Assembly: GCF_019021925.1 (NCBI RefSeq)
Contig: NZ_CP058990.1
Location: forward strand, 2,382,001 to 2,446,000
DNA length: 64,000 nucleotides
Source: Cellulophaga sp. HaHaR_3_176
GTDB taxonomy: Bacteria > Bacteroidota > Bacteroidia > Flavobacteriales > Flavobacteriaceae
Reading direction: 5' to 3'
Shown: positions 1 to 8,506 of the stretch, in pieces
Position numbering within the stretch: the stretch's first letter is position 1
Layout of the letters: each line of letters begins with the position of its first letter
Position numbers and translations under genes: made by a program
Notes under the pieces: generated by a model
Databases searched by the model: none
What the model was told of the DNA's origin: nothing
The model's input: only the letters and a program-made list of their open reading frames with translations

Positions 1-610
1 TTGGACCATCAATTAAAATTCCTGTTAATTCTCCATCTACTTTCACAATTTCACCTCCGATAGCAACTGTTTCATTTGTAATTCCTGCCAGATCTAAAGC
101 TTTCTGATTTACTAAATAAGCATGACCATCAATACGTTCTATAGCTAAAGGTGTATCAGGAAACATTATATCAATTTCTGCTTTAGTCGGAAATTCTTTA
201 ATTTCCCAATCGTTTTGATCCCAACCTCCACCATAAATAAATTCTCTTTTATTTTCAAGTTGAAAATCTTTAACACGTTCTAATACTTCAGAAAAACTTG
301 TTGTTGCTACCAAATCAACTGCTTGTTGATTTTGTCCTAATCTATAAAAATGACAATGCGCATCAATTAAACCTGGTACTATTGTTTTTCCTCCTGCATC
401 AACTCTATTTTCAGTCTTATATAATTTCTCAACTTCTTCATCTTTACCTAAAAAAAGAAATTTCCCATCTTTAACCGCAAAAGATTGCGCTTTTGAAAAA
501 GATTCATCAACTGTATAAATATTAGCGTTTAATACAATTAAATCCACCTCTTCTTTTGGAGAGTCACAACTGCAAAAACATGCTAAAATAATTAAGAGTA
601 CTTTTTTCAT
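1..610 (-). CDS. Amidohydrolase family lipoprotein (N-terminal part, cut by window edge)
   Basis: The reading frame starts at ATG 608-610 and runs off the window start, so only about 203 N-terminal residues are present. It opens with a short lipoprotein-like signal (MKKVLLIILACFCSCDS; the lipidated cysteine could be C11 or C15). An amidohydrolase beta-sandwich start follows (LIVLNANIYTVDE), then GLIDAHCHF, whose HxH pair is the typical first metal ligand of TIM-barrel amidohydrolases, and GGGWDQNDW. This matches the YtcJ-like amidohydrolase 3 group, whose substrates are mostly unknown. The C-terminal metal ligands lie outside the window. A periplasmic or membrane-anchored metal-dependent hydrolase is a confident family call; the substrate is not predictable. 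Confidence 0.85.
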   Translation of the reverse strand, partial: MKKVLLIILACFCSCDSPKEEVDLIVLNANIYTVDESFSKAQSFAVKDGKFLFLGKDEEVEKLYKTENRVDAGGKTIVPGLIDAHCHFYRLGQNQQAVDLVATTSFSEVLERVKDFQLENKREFIYGGGWDQNDWEIKEFPTKAEIDIMFPDTPLAIERIDGHAYLVNQKALDLAGITNETVAIGGEIVKVDGELTGILIDGP

Positions 611-778
611 TACTGTAGTTTTAGAAATAAATAGAATATTAACACCACTAAATTACACTTTTTAATTCAACAGTAACAACTGGTGATTATATAGCTAAAA
701 CTTCATTTTCATATCTTTATACTCTATTTATAATATGCTTTTTTCACCGATAGAAATATCCATTACTCTAATATATTT

Positions 779-1474
779 ATGAATAAAAATCAGGTACCGA
801 TTACCAATATTCCGAAAGATTTACAACAGAGAATTGACTCTTTAAAAGCTATTTTAAATACGCTTGAATTAAAAGTAAATACTTTTGAGAATACACTCCG
901 CAATCATTTAGAAGATGCTATTATTGAAGAGCAAGAACTATCTGTACTTTATAAACAACTAAAAAAAGATAAAAAAGAAAAACGCATACTCCAAAAAACA
1001 AAAGGAAATAAATTTAAAGAAGAAGTGATTTCTACAGCTAGCGAGACCAAAAATCAAAACAACAAAAATTTCCCTGAAGAAAAAGAAAAAAAACGCTTAT
1101 ACAGAGAAGCTATGCTAAAGGTACACCCCGATAAATTTTCAACAGAAATTGACAAATTAGAAATAGCCACAGAAACCACCACTAAACTTATCGAAATATA
1201 TTCATCTGGTGATTTAAAAACACTAAAAGCATTTCATCAACATATACTAAATGGCACTATTTTCAACTCTGTTCCTACTATTAAAAGAAACATCGACAAT
1301 GAATATTTACTTTTAGAAATTGACAAATTAGAACAACAAATACTAGCATTAAAAAACAAACACACTTACAAGGTATTAGAAGAATATGCTAACCCAATGA
1401 CTTTTTTAGATGAGTTAAAAGCTTATTACGAAGATCGACTTTTTAAACTTCGAAAAAGAACAAGAAAAGGTTAG
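779..1474 (+). CDS. J-domain-like coiled-coil protein
   Basis: This 231-residue soluble protein is rich in lysine and glutamate. Residues about 12-80 look like a coiled coil. Residues 103-118 (KKRLYREAMLKVHPDKF) match helix II of a DnaJ J domain and end in the HPD motif at 116-118, followed by a helix-III-like stretch (LEIATETTTKLIEIY). No helix I of normal form, G/F-rich region or zinc-finger repeats are visible, so this is not DnaJ itself. By family knowledge an HPD loop would stimulate an Hsp70 (DnaK) ATPase; here that is inferred. It ends 37 bases before mqo on the same strand. Unknown client; the J-domain assignment is moderately sure. Confidence 0.7.
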   Translation: MNKNQVPITNIPKDLQQRIDSLKAILNTLELKVNTFENTLRNHLEDAIIEEQELSVLYKQLKKDKKEKRILQKTKGNKFKEEVISTASETKNQNNKNFPEEKEKKRLYREAMLKVHPDKFSTEIDKLEIATETTTKLIEIYSSGDLKTLKAFHQHILNGTIFNSVPTIKRNIDNEYLLLEIDKLEQQILALKNKHTYKVLEEYANPMTFLDELKAYYEDRLFKLRKRTRKG

Positions 1475-1511
1475 CAAAGGTTTCTTAACTTTAGAACACT
1501 AAATTTAAAAA

Positions 1512-2993
1512 ATGAGTTCTAAACATAATTTTACATTTATAGGCGCCGGAATAATGAGCGCCACATTAGGCGTTCTTATAAAACAATTAATACCAGATGC
1601 TCAAATTAATATTTACGAACGTTTAGATAAAGTTGGCGCAGAAAGTTCTGATGCATGGAATAATGCAGGAACAGGGCATTCAGCCTTTTGCGAACTTAAT
1701 TACACACCAGAAACAGATACTGGTGAAATTGACATAACAAAAGCTTTAAAAATTAGCGAGCAGTTCGAAATTTCAAAACAACTTTGGGCTTATCTAATAA
1801 AAAATAATTTAATAGAAACAAACTCTCCTTTTATAAACGATATTGACCACATGAGTTTTGTTTGGGGTGATGGTAATAATGCTTTTCTAAAAAAAAGATA
1901 TAAAGCGCTTACCAAATTCCCGATTTTTTCAGATATGAAGCACTCATCCGATTTTGATGAAATAGCAAATTGGGTTCCATTGATGATGAATGGACGAAAC
2001 CCTAATGAAAATATTTCTGCTACAAGAATGCCAATTGGTACTGATGTAAATTTTGGTGCACTAACAAGAGGAATGATAGCTTATTTAGAAAAATGTAATG
2101 GAGTTAACATTAATTTAGGGCATCAAGTAGAAGATATTGACGACAAAAAAGACGGTACATGGGAAATAGAAGTTACTGATTTACATACGGATAAAGAAAA
2201 AACAATTACAACCAATTTTGTATTTATTGGCGCAGGTGGTGGCGCATTAAAATTATTAGAAAAATCTGATATCCCTGAAGGAGAAGGCTATGGCGGATTT
2301 CCTGTGAGTGGGCAATTTTTAAAATGCAATAATCACGAGGTTATTAAACAACATGAAGCAAAAGTATACGGTAAGGCAGAAGAAGGCTCACCACCAATGT
2401 CTGTTCCACATTTAGATACCCGCATGTTGAATGGTGAGCGCTCTTTACTCTTTGGTCCGTATGCAGGGTTTTCAACAAAATTTTTAAAGAATGGATCTTA
2501 TTTTGATTTGCCTTTATCTATTGATGCACATAACATATTCCCTATGCTATCCGCTGGCTTACACAATGTATCGCTCACCAAATACCTTATCGAGCAAGTA
2601 ATACAATCGCCCAAAGAACGCTTTAATGCTTTATTAAAATATTACCCTGAAGCAAATTTTGATGATTGGGAACTAATTACTGCAGGCCAAAGAGTACAAA
2701 TTATAAAAAAAGATAAAAAAGAAGGTGGTGTTTTAAAATTCGGTACTGAAATAGTCACTAACAAAAATAAAACATTGGCGGCCTTACTTGGAGCCTCTCC
2801 TGGTGCTTCAACATCAGTTTCTATAATATTAAATGTACTAAATGAGTGTTTTCCTGAACAAATAAAAAGCAAAGACTGGGTTATCAAATTAAATGAAATT
2901 TTCCCTAGCTATGCCCATTCATTAATAAATGACGGTGCACTTTGCGCTAAAATCAGAAATTATACCACATCCATATTAAAATTAGAAGAATAA
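1512..2993 (+). CDS. mqo: Malate:quinone oxidoreductase
   Basis: This membrane-associated FAD enzyme oxidises malate to oxaloacetate and passes electrons to the quinone pool, replacing or complementing NAD-malate dehydrogenase in the TCA cycle. The 493-residue protein has the usual Mqo length. The N terminus is a dinucleotide-binding fold (FTFIGAGIMSATLG) followed by the diagnostic AWNNAGTGHSAFCELNYTP block at about 48-66. Further Mqo blocks are FVFIGAGGGALKLL, GFPVSGQFLKC near 262-272 and SPGASTS near the C terminus. Translation starts at ATG 1512. It shares its strand with the ABC-F gene 43 bases downstream, but the products are functionally unrelated. Confidence 0.95.
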   Translation: MSSKHNFTFIGAGIMSATLGVLIKQLIPDAQINIYERLDKVGAESSDAWNNAGTGHSAFCELNYTPETDTGEIDITKALKISEQFEISKQLWAYLIKNNLIETNSPFINDIDHMSFVWGDGNNAFLKKRYKALTKFPIFSDMKHSSDFDEIANWVPLMMNGRNPNENISATRMPIGTDVNFGALTRGMIAYLEKCNGVNINLGHQVEDIDDKKDGTWEIEVTDLHTDKEKTITTNFVFIGAGGGALKLLEKSDIPEGEGYGGFPVSGQFLKCNNHEVIKQHEAKVYGKAEEGSPPMSVPHLDTRMLNGERSLLFGPYAGFSTKFLKNGSYFDLPLSIDAHNIFPMLSAGLHNVSLTKYLIEQVIQSPKERFNALLKYYPEANFDDWELITAGQRVQIIKKDKKEGGVLKFGTEIVTNKNKTLAALLGASPGASTSVSIILNVLNECFPEQIKSKDWVIKLNEIFPSYAHSLINDGALCAKIRNYTTSILKLEE

Positions 2994-3036
2994 ATACATT
3001 GCTTTTAATTAGTTTTACAACTTCAAATTTTCTGTT

Positions 3037-4674
3037 ATGATTTCTGTTGATAATATTGCCGTTGAGTTTAGTGGAGAAACCCTTTTTAGTGATGTTTCGT
3101 TTGTAATAAATGAGACTGACAAAATTGCCCTTATGGGTAAAAATGGTGCTGGAAAATCGACCATGATGAAAATTATTGCTGGCGTACAAAATGCGACACG
3201 TGGTAATATTCGTTTCCCTAAAGATGCTGTCATAGCTTATTTACCTCAACACCTACTAACAGAAGACGATTGTACTGTATTTGAAGAAGCTTCTAAGGCT
3301 TTTGCTCAAATTTTTGACATGCGAAACGAAATGGATCGCGTTAATAAAGAGCTAGAAACAAGAACAGACTACGAATCTGACAGCTACATGAAGCTTATCC
3401 AGAGAGTATCTGACTTAGGCGAAAAGTATTATGCTCTTGAAGAAATAAACTACGAAGCAGAAGTTGAAAAAGCATTAGCTGGTTTAGGTTTTAAACGTGA
3501 AGATTTTCATCGTCAAACAAGTGAATTTAGTGGTGGATGGCGTATGCGTATTGAGCTTACTAAGATTTTGTTACAGAAACCAGATTTAATTCTTTTAGAT
3601 GAACCTACAAACCACGTAGATATTGAATCTGTAATTTGGTTAGAAGATTTTTTATTAAACAAAGCAAAGGCAGTAGTTGTTATATCGCATGATAAAACAT
3701 TTATTGATAATATTACCAACCGTACCATTGAAGTAACAATGGGCCGTATATATGACTACAAAGCAAACTACTCTCATTATCTACAATTACGTGAAGAACG
3801 CAGAAGTCATCAAATAAAGGCATATCAAGAGCAGCAAAAATTTATTGCAGACAACCAAACTTTTATAGACCGTTTTAAAGGTACTTATTCTAAAACTAAC
3901 CAAGTTACCTCTAGAGAGCGTATGCTTGAAAAGTTACAAATTATAGAAATTGATGAAATTGACAATGCATCATTAAGGTTAAAATTTCCACCTGCGCAGC
4001 GTTCTGGCGATTACCCGATAACCGTAAACGAGCTTACGAAAACATATGGAGACCATGTTGTATTTAAAGATGCAAACATGAGTATTTCTCGTGGTGAAAA
4101 AGTATCTTTTGTTGGCCGAAACGGAGAAGGAAAATCGACAATGATAAAAGCAATCATGGGTGAAATAGATTTTGAAGGGAAATGTGAATTAGGCCACAAT
4201 GTAAAAGTTGGCTATTTTGCTCAAAACCAAGCATCTCTTTTAGATCCTAATTTAACAATTTTTCAAACTGTTGATGAAGTTGCAAAAGGAGATATCAGAA
4301 CTCAAATAAAAAATATTCTAGGTCGCTTTATGTTTAGTGGTGAGGATATTGAAAAAAAGGTAAGTGTTCTTTCTGGTGGAGAAAAAACACGTTTAGCAAT
4401 GGTTAAACTTTTATTAGACCCTGTTAATTTACTAATATTAGATGAGCCTACAAATCACTTAGATTTAAAATCTAAAGATGTATTAAAGGAGGCTTTATTA
4501 GATTTTGATGGTACACTTATTCTAGTTTCTCATGATCGAGACTTTTTACAAGGCTTATCTGAAAAGGTATTTGAATTTAAAGAAAAACGTGTAATAGAAC
4601 ATTTTGAAACTATTGATGCTTTTCTTATACGAAACAGAATAGAAAATTTAAAAGAGATTGATTTAAAATCTTAG
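3037..4674 (+). CDS. ABC-F family ATPase
   Basis: A 545-residue cytoplasmic protein with two ATP-binding cassettes and no membrane domain, the ABC-F layout. Cassette 1 has Walker A GKNGAGKST (34-42), a FSGGW signature near 166 and Walker B LILLDEPTNHVD. Cassette 2 has Walker A GRNGEGKST near 359, LSGGEKTRLAMVK and LLILDEPTNHLD. The region between them is the charged helical linker that in studied ABC-F proteins reaches toward the P-site tRNA. ABC-F members act on ribosomes as translation factors or antibiotic-protection proteins; which applies here cannot be read from sequence. The gene converges on the YkgJ-type gene with only 4 bases between stop codons. Confidence 0.93.
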   Translation: MISVDNIAVEFSGETLFSDVSFVINETDKIALMGKNGAGKSTMMKIIAGVQNATRGNIRFPKDAVIAYLPQHLLTEDDCTVFEEASKAFAQIFDMRNEMDRVNKELETRTDYESDSYMKLIQRVSDLGEKYYALEEINYEAEVEKALAGLGFKREDFHRQTSEFSGGWRMRIELTKILLQKPDLILLDEPTNHVDIESVIWLEDFLLNKAKAVVVISHDKTFIDNITNRTIEVTMGRIYDYKANYSHYLQLREERRSHQIKAYQEQQKFIADNQTFIDRFKGTYSKTNQVTSRERMLEKLQIIEIDEIDNASLRLKFPPAQRSGDYPITVNELTKTYGDHVVFKDANMSISRGEKVSFVGRNGEGKSTMIKAIMGEIDFEGKCELGHNVKVGYFAQNQASLLDPNLTIFQTVDEVAKGDIRTQIKNILGRFMFSGEDIEKKVSVLSGGEKTRLAMVKLLLDPVNLLILDEPTNHLDLKSKDVLKEALLDFDGTLILVSHDRDFLQGLSEKVFEFKEKRVIEHFETIDAFLIRNRIENLKEIDLKS

Positions 4675-4678
4675 CAAA

Positions 4679-5287
4679 CTAGGCACAGTTCTCAAAGCCA
4701 CTCGGAAAAGGTCGGTATGCATAATACTGCAACACCTCTTCTATTGCTAGCTGTAATGCTTTGTTTACTGGCACAATTACATTTCCTAGTTTAAAATCTA
4801 TCTGAGAAAGATTCATATAATAATCGGTAAAAATTGGCACGTATAAGCCATTTTTCATCGCTGTTTTAGCATTCTCGTAATTTTCTGCTTGCCCTTCTTT
4901 AATAATCTTACAAGTTGCTAAACGTAATTCGCCTAGCTTATCTCTACTTGCACCATAACCAAATAGCCTACAAATTAAACCTCGATATTGATAATCACTA
5001 CATTTTCCACTAGCAACATCAACAATAGATAGTGGTTGATATATATGACAAGTAGCGCTTGTTTTTAACTTTAACTCTTCTAAAGTTGTATATGCAGTTC
5101 CATTTAAAAATAAGTGAAATGCCCATGGAAGAAACTCTAAAGGGGATGCATCCACCTCAGCATATGTACAACATCTACCGCAGCCTGCTTTACAATGTAA
5201 ATTGGTTTTTGATTGAAATATTGCAATCTCTTTATCTAAATCAGCGTATAATAAATCTACTGCTTTAACTTTCTTTTCTATAGACAT
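4679..5287 (-). CDS. YkgJ-type cysteine-cluster protein
   Basis: A 202-residue cytoplasmic protein of the CxxxCxxCC (YkgJ, UPF0153-like) family. The cluster HCKAGCGRCCTYAEVD sits at about 32-47. More cysteines follow in ATCHIY, SGKCSDYQYRGLICRLFGYG and LATCKII, the pattern thought to bind zinc or an iron-sulfur cluster. Function in this family is not established. Start is ATG 5285-5287. A box resembling a -7 element with one mismatch (TACATTCG on the coding strand) lies just upstream. It is convergent with the ABC-F gene and followed upstream by a 212-base spacer. Confidence 0.85.
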   Translation of the reverse strand: MSIEKKVKAVDLLYADLDKEIAIFQSKTNLHCKAGCGRCCTYAEVDASPLEFLPWAFHLFLNGTAYTTLEELKLKTSATCHIYQPLSIVDVASGKCSDYQYRGLICRLFGYGASRDKLGELRLATCKIIKEGQAENYENAKTAMKNGLYVPIFTDYYMNLSQIDFKLGNVIVPVNKALQLAIEEVLQYYAYRPFPSGFENCA

Positions 5288-5392
5288 TTAAGGGAAGTAA
5301 TTCGGCGCGAATGTACGCTAAAAACTAATCCGTTAAACATTTAACTATAATATTAAAAATAAGAATTTACAGAACATAAATAATTAATTTAC

Positions 5393-5413
5393 TGATAGTT
5401 ACATTAACTATCA
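5393..5413. repeat. Short perfect inverted repeat in the spacer between two minus-strand genes
   Basis: TGATAGTT and AACTATCA form an 8-bp stem with a 5-base loop, about 90 bases past the end of the OmpA-family gene in its direction of transcription. There is no U-run after it, so it is a poor intrinsic terminator. It could be an operator or a 3' stability hairpin. The rest of the 5288-5499 spacer shows nothing recognisable. Confidence 0.4.
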
Positions 5414-5499
5414 ACTATTACATTTAAAAACAATTAAAAAGATAAATCTGAATACCCTACAGCTTATTGTAACAAAATAAGATACAGCTACTTTACAAC

Positions 5500-6588
5500 T
5501 TATAATTTTTCAAAAACAGTTTTAGCATAGCTACTATTTTGCTCTGTAAGCAAAAACTCAACTCTTCTGTTTTTAAACTGTAAATCTTCTTTCTCGTCTG
5601 TCACTATTGGTTTTCTAAATCCAAAACCTTTCCATGAAATTCTATTTTCACTTAAACCAGATTTGATTAAAAATTTGGCTACAGTTTCCGCCCTCTTTTG
5701 CGATAAATCTTCATTATATTTTAAAGAACCCTTAGCATCAGTATGACCGTATAAATAAACTTTTAATTTAGGGTTTGATTTTAAATGAGAAACTAACTTT
5801 TTCAATTGCTCATTATAATTAATCTCTACAACTGTTTCATTAAAATCAAAGTTTAAATTATCAATAACATATAACTCTTCCAGTTTATAAGAATCTACAG
5901 CTTTAACAGAAACCATATCTATAAAGTAATAAGCAGACTTACGTGTTGCCTTACGAACAACTTCTTTTTTTGTTCCGCTATTTGTTCTGAAATTACCTAA
6001 GGTTAAAAAACGTTCTCCTCCTTTTGCTTTTATAGTTGCTGAAATCTTGGTCCAAGTATCAGAATCTGATATAAATTTAGATTCTATAATTCTTTTGTAA
6101 TTAGTAGACATACCTGATCTAACATAGTATAAGTCTAAATTTTTGGAAGTATCCATTGTAAAGAGTTTTTTGGTTAATAAAACATCAAACTCATTAATTG
6201 CAAACTCTACATTTTCTGCTAAGTTTACCATAAAAGAAATTTCATATGACATCCCTCTCTCTAAAGGAGTAGTCAACTCTGCAGTTATATATTCTCTATA
6301 ATCATTTGGCGCATATAAATAGAACCCAGCGAACGACTCGCCATCATAAGGTTTTTGAGAACCTATAAAATTGTTTTCAGGAGAAAGTTCTTCACTACAT
6401 GTTGTGAAATAATCTGTTGTACCTGAAGTTGGTTTTCTCCAGCTTACAGCATCTTCACTTAATGTTCCTAATTCTTTAGGACACCTATTACTAATTTCAA
6501 AACTTGGGTTTTTAACTAGGTTTTGACTTTGTAAAAAAAAACAAAATAAATTTGTAATTAAAAACAAGATTCGGGGGAGATTCTTCAT
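5500..6588 (-). CDS. OmpA-family outer-membrane protein
   Basis: Translation is placed at ATG 6588, giving 362 residues with a clean signal peptide (MKNLPRILFLITNLFCFFLQSQ); an upstream TTG at 6642 would add 18 residues before the signal and is unlikely. The mature N terminus, NLVKNPSFE...CP, begins a beta-rich domain resembling carbohydrate-binding or galactose-binding-like modules found in Bacteroidetes OmpA proteins. The last ~115 residues are a peptidoglycan-binding OmpA C-terminal domain, with LYGHTDAKGS, NEDLSQKRAETV and GFGFRKP as hallmarks. It probably tethers the outer membrane to peptidoglycan. No partner gene is adjacent. Confidence 0.88.
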   Translation of the reverse strand: MKNLPRILFLITNLFCFFLQSQNLVKNPSFEISNRCPKELGTLSEDAVSWRKPTSGTTDYFTTCSEELSPENNFIGSQKPYDGESFAGFYLYAPNDYREYITAELTTPLERGMSYEISFMVNLAENVEFAINEFDVLLTKKLFTMDTSKNLDLYYVRSGMSTNYKRIIESKFISDSDTWTKISATIKAKGGERFLTLGNFRTNSGTKKEVVRKATRKSAYYFIDMVSVKAVDSYKLEELYVIDNLNFDFNETVVEINYNEQLKKLVSHLKSNPKLKVYLYGHTDAKGSLKYNEDLSQKRAETVAKFLIKSGLSENRISWKGFGFRKPIVTDEKEDLQFKNRRVEFLLTEQNSSYAKTVFEKL

Positions 6589-6682
6589 TATTTTAATTTT
6601 ATTATGTAGGTAAAATACTACATAATAAATCGATTTACCCAAAAAACCTGATGAAATGAAATAAAAACCAGTTGAAATGTTA

Positions 6683-6718
6683 AAATTAGCATTATTTAAG
6701 TAAGAATAATGCTAATTT
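6683..6718 (-). terminator. Intrinsic terminator of the TPR/barrel operon
   Basis: A perfect 14-bp inverted repeat (arms 6683-6696 and 6705-6718, loop of 8 bases) begins 8 bases after the stop codon of the barrel gene on the minus strand. A short U-rich stretch follows. It is well placed to end the two-gene operon. Confidence 0.8.
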
Positions 6719-6726
6719 ATAGCTTT

Positions 6727-8481
6727 TTAAAAATCAAATTTATAGGTAGCTCCTAACAATACTTGGAACCCTTGTACTGGATAGTTTGCCCACCTTTGGT
6801 AAGAGTTACCAACTATATTGTTTGCTTTTACAAAAGCAGAAAGTTGCGTATTAAATTTATAACCTAGCTGTGCATTTGCATCAAAATAGCTATTTAAAGT
6901 AATAATTTCCGAAGGAAATTCAGAAGGTTGCACATTCTGTACTGCATCAGTAGCTAAGTCAGTACGCTCCCCTACATAAAATAATGTTGCACCTAGAAAC
7001 CAATTATCTAAAAAGTGATAATCTGCAAATAAAGACCCTTTTAGCTTAGGTAAATTCCAAGCAGGATCATCTGTTTCTGTTGTGTATGAAAAAGCTTCTC
7101 CATTTACTCCTAAAGTAAACTCTTTTTTAATATTAAAGTTTAATTCTCCAAAAATTCCAATCGTCTTTAAGTCATCATAAAAAACCTCGAAAGAATTTCG
7201 ATAATAATACCCTTTTTCATCATCCCTAAATTCATTTAAAGGGTTCCACTTAAAAAGAGGTTTTCTATTTTCTGTTTTATATGATGCTTTTACATTATAA
7301 CTTAAATTCGGTAACAACTGACCTTTTATACCTGCATATGCATTATACTTTTGATCTGTTGGCTGTATTGTTAATGTTGGCGAAACAAAAGAGTTCTCTT
7401 CAACAAAATCATGAAACGAGTTTTGTATCAACTCACCTTGAATACCTCCGTAAGCAATAACTGTATCATCTACCAACCTATAACTTGCAGTAATATCTGG
7501 GTATATATAGAAATTGCTATCACTGTTTTCTATATCCATGCCGTAAACTAGATTAACACCCAAATTCAATGTTAAATCGTCTCTAAGTATTTCTATACTT
7601 GGCCCTATACCTATTTGAAAAAAGCCATAATTTATAGCTGGAGAATTATCAATATTTTTTACATCTGCATTTTTAAAATCTCCCCCTAAATAATCTAGTT
7701 TTGTTTTAATAGCTATGTTTTCGTCTCCAATAGGTATTTCTGCAGCACCTTTAAGCATTGCTCTATTTTCGGCAGAATTTGTAGCATCCCAAAAACGACG
7801 AATCAGTACTTCTCCTCTTTCAAAATAGCCATCATCTATACTCAAGTGACCAGAAACCTCTGCATTAAAGTAATTTTGTTTAGCATCAATATCGGCTATT
7901 TGTTCATCAGTATAGATGCCTATAGGCAATCCGTACCAATTATAAAGCTGATGTTGCAACTCAACATTGGCTCCCCAATCCATATCTCGATCTCTTTTAG
8001 AGTATGCCCCTGTCAATTTTGTATCGTAAAAAGCATTATTTAAAGCAACACGATCTACATCTCCTCTAGCTGAATGATGCATTAAACCTATATCTAAACG
8101 CTCATCTCTATTAATAGACCTACTTGTATAAAACTCTGCTAAGGCATTATCATATGTTCCAAAACCTAATGATGCATATGAATTAAACAATACAGGCGGT
8201 GGTGTTTTTTCAACTTTAGAAGCTTGCCCTTTTTCAGGTGTAAATGTTGATGCTACAGGAACAGAAAATATATTATAGCTAATATTTTTTTTCTTTAAAA
8301 CTATAGAATCATTAATTACAGGACTAGACTTTATTTTAAAAGCATCTGAAATAGTTGGCTTATATGCCTTAACAACTGTTACCGTTTCTGTGCCAATACT
8401 ATCTTTATTTTTTTCTTGTGAAACCGCAGTTTGGAAATATCCAAAAAATAAAATTGCGATTAATTTTATGTACTTATGCAT
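6727..8481 (-). CDS. Plugless TonB-receptor-like outer-membrane beta-barrel
   Basis: Start is placed at ATG 8481 (584 residues), which gives the signal peptide MHKYIKLIAILFFGYFQTAVSQ; a TTG at 8499 is the only upstream option. The mature protein begins with a stretch like the entry to a TonB-dependent receptor (TVTVVKAYKPTISDAFKI) but then passes directly into alternating aromatic beta strands (FNSYASLGFGTYDNALAEFY onward). It ends in TYKFDF, a typical barrel C terminus with terminal phenylalanine. No ~150-residue plug domain is visible and the length is below that of true receptors. It sits 25 bases after the TPR gene and is surely co-transcribed. The partner or substrate is unknown. Confidence 0.8.
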   Translation of the reverse strand: MHKYIKLIAILFFGYFQTAVSQEKNKDSIGTETVTVVKAYKPTISDAFKIKSSPVINDSIVLKKKNISYNIFSVPVASTFTPEKGQASKVEKTPPPVLFNSYASLGFGTYDNALAEFYTSRSINRDERLDIGLMHHSARGDVDRVALNNAFYDTKLTGAYSKRDRDMDWGANVELQHQLYNWYGLPIGIYTDEQIADIDAKQNYFNAEVSGHLSIDDGYFERGEVLIRRFWDATNSAENRAMLKGAAEIPIGDENIAIKTKLDYLGGDFKNADVKNIDNSPAINYGFFQIGIGPSIEILRDDLTLNLGVNLVYGMDIENSDSNFYIYPDITASYRLVDDTVIAYGGIQGELIQNSFHDFVEENSFVSPTLTIQPTDQKYNAYAGIKGQLLPNLSYNVKASYKTENRKPLFKWNPLNEFRDDEKGYYYRNSFEVFYDDLKTIGIFGELNFNIKKEFTLGVNGEAFSYTTETDDPAWNLPKLKGSLFADYHFLDNWFLGATLFYVGERTDLATDAVQNVQPSEFPSEIITLNSYFDANAQLGYKFNTQLSAFVKANNIVGNSYQRWANYPVQGFQVLLGATYKFDF

Positions 8482-8506
8482 ATAGTGTCTCTTTTGCAAC
8501 TTGATA

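Noticed and set aside
3037..4674. Specific antibiotic-resistance ABC-F protein
   Set aside because: The linker and C terminus show no features tying it to a resistance subfamily; it fits a housekeeping ABC-F equally well.
6727..8481. Full TonB-dependent receptor
   Set aside because: Length is too short and there is no recognisable plug domain; called receptor-like barrel instead.
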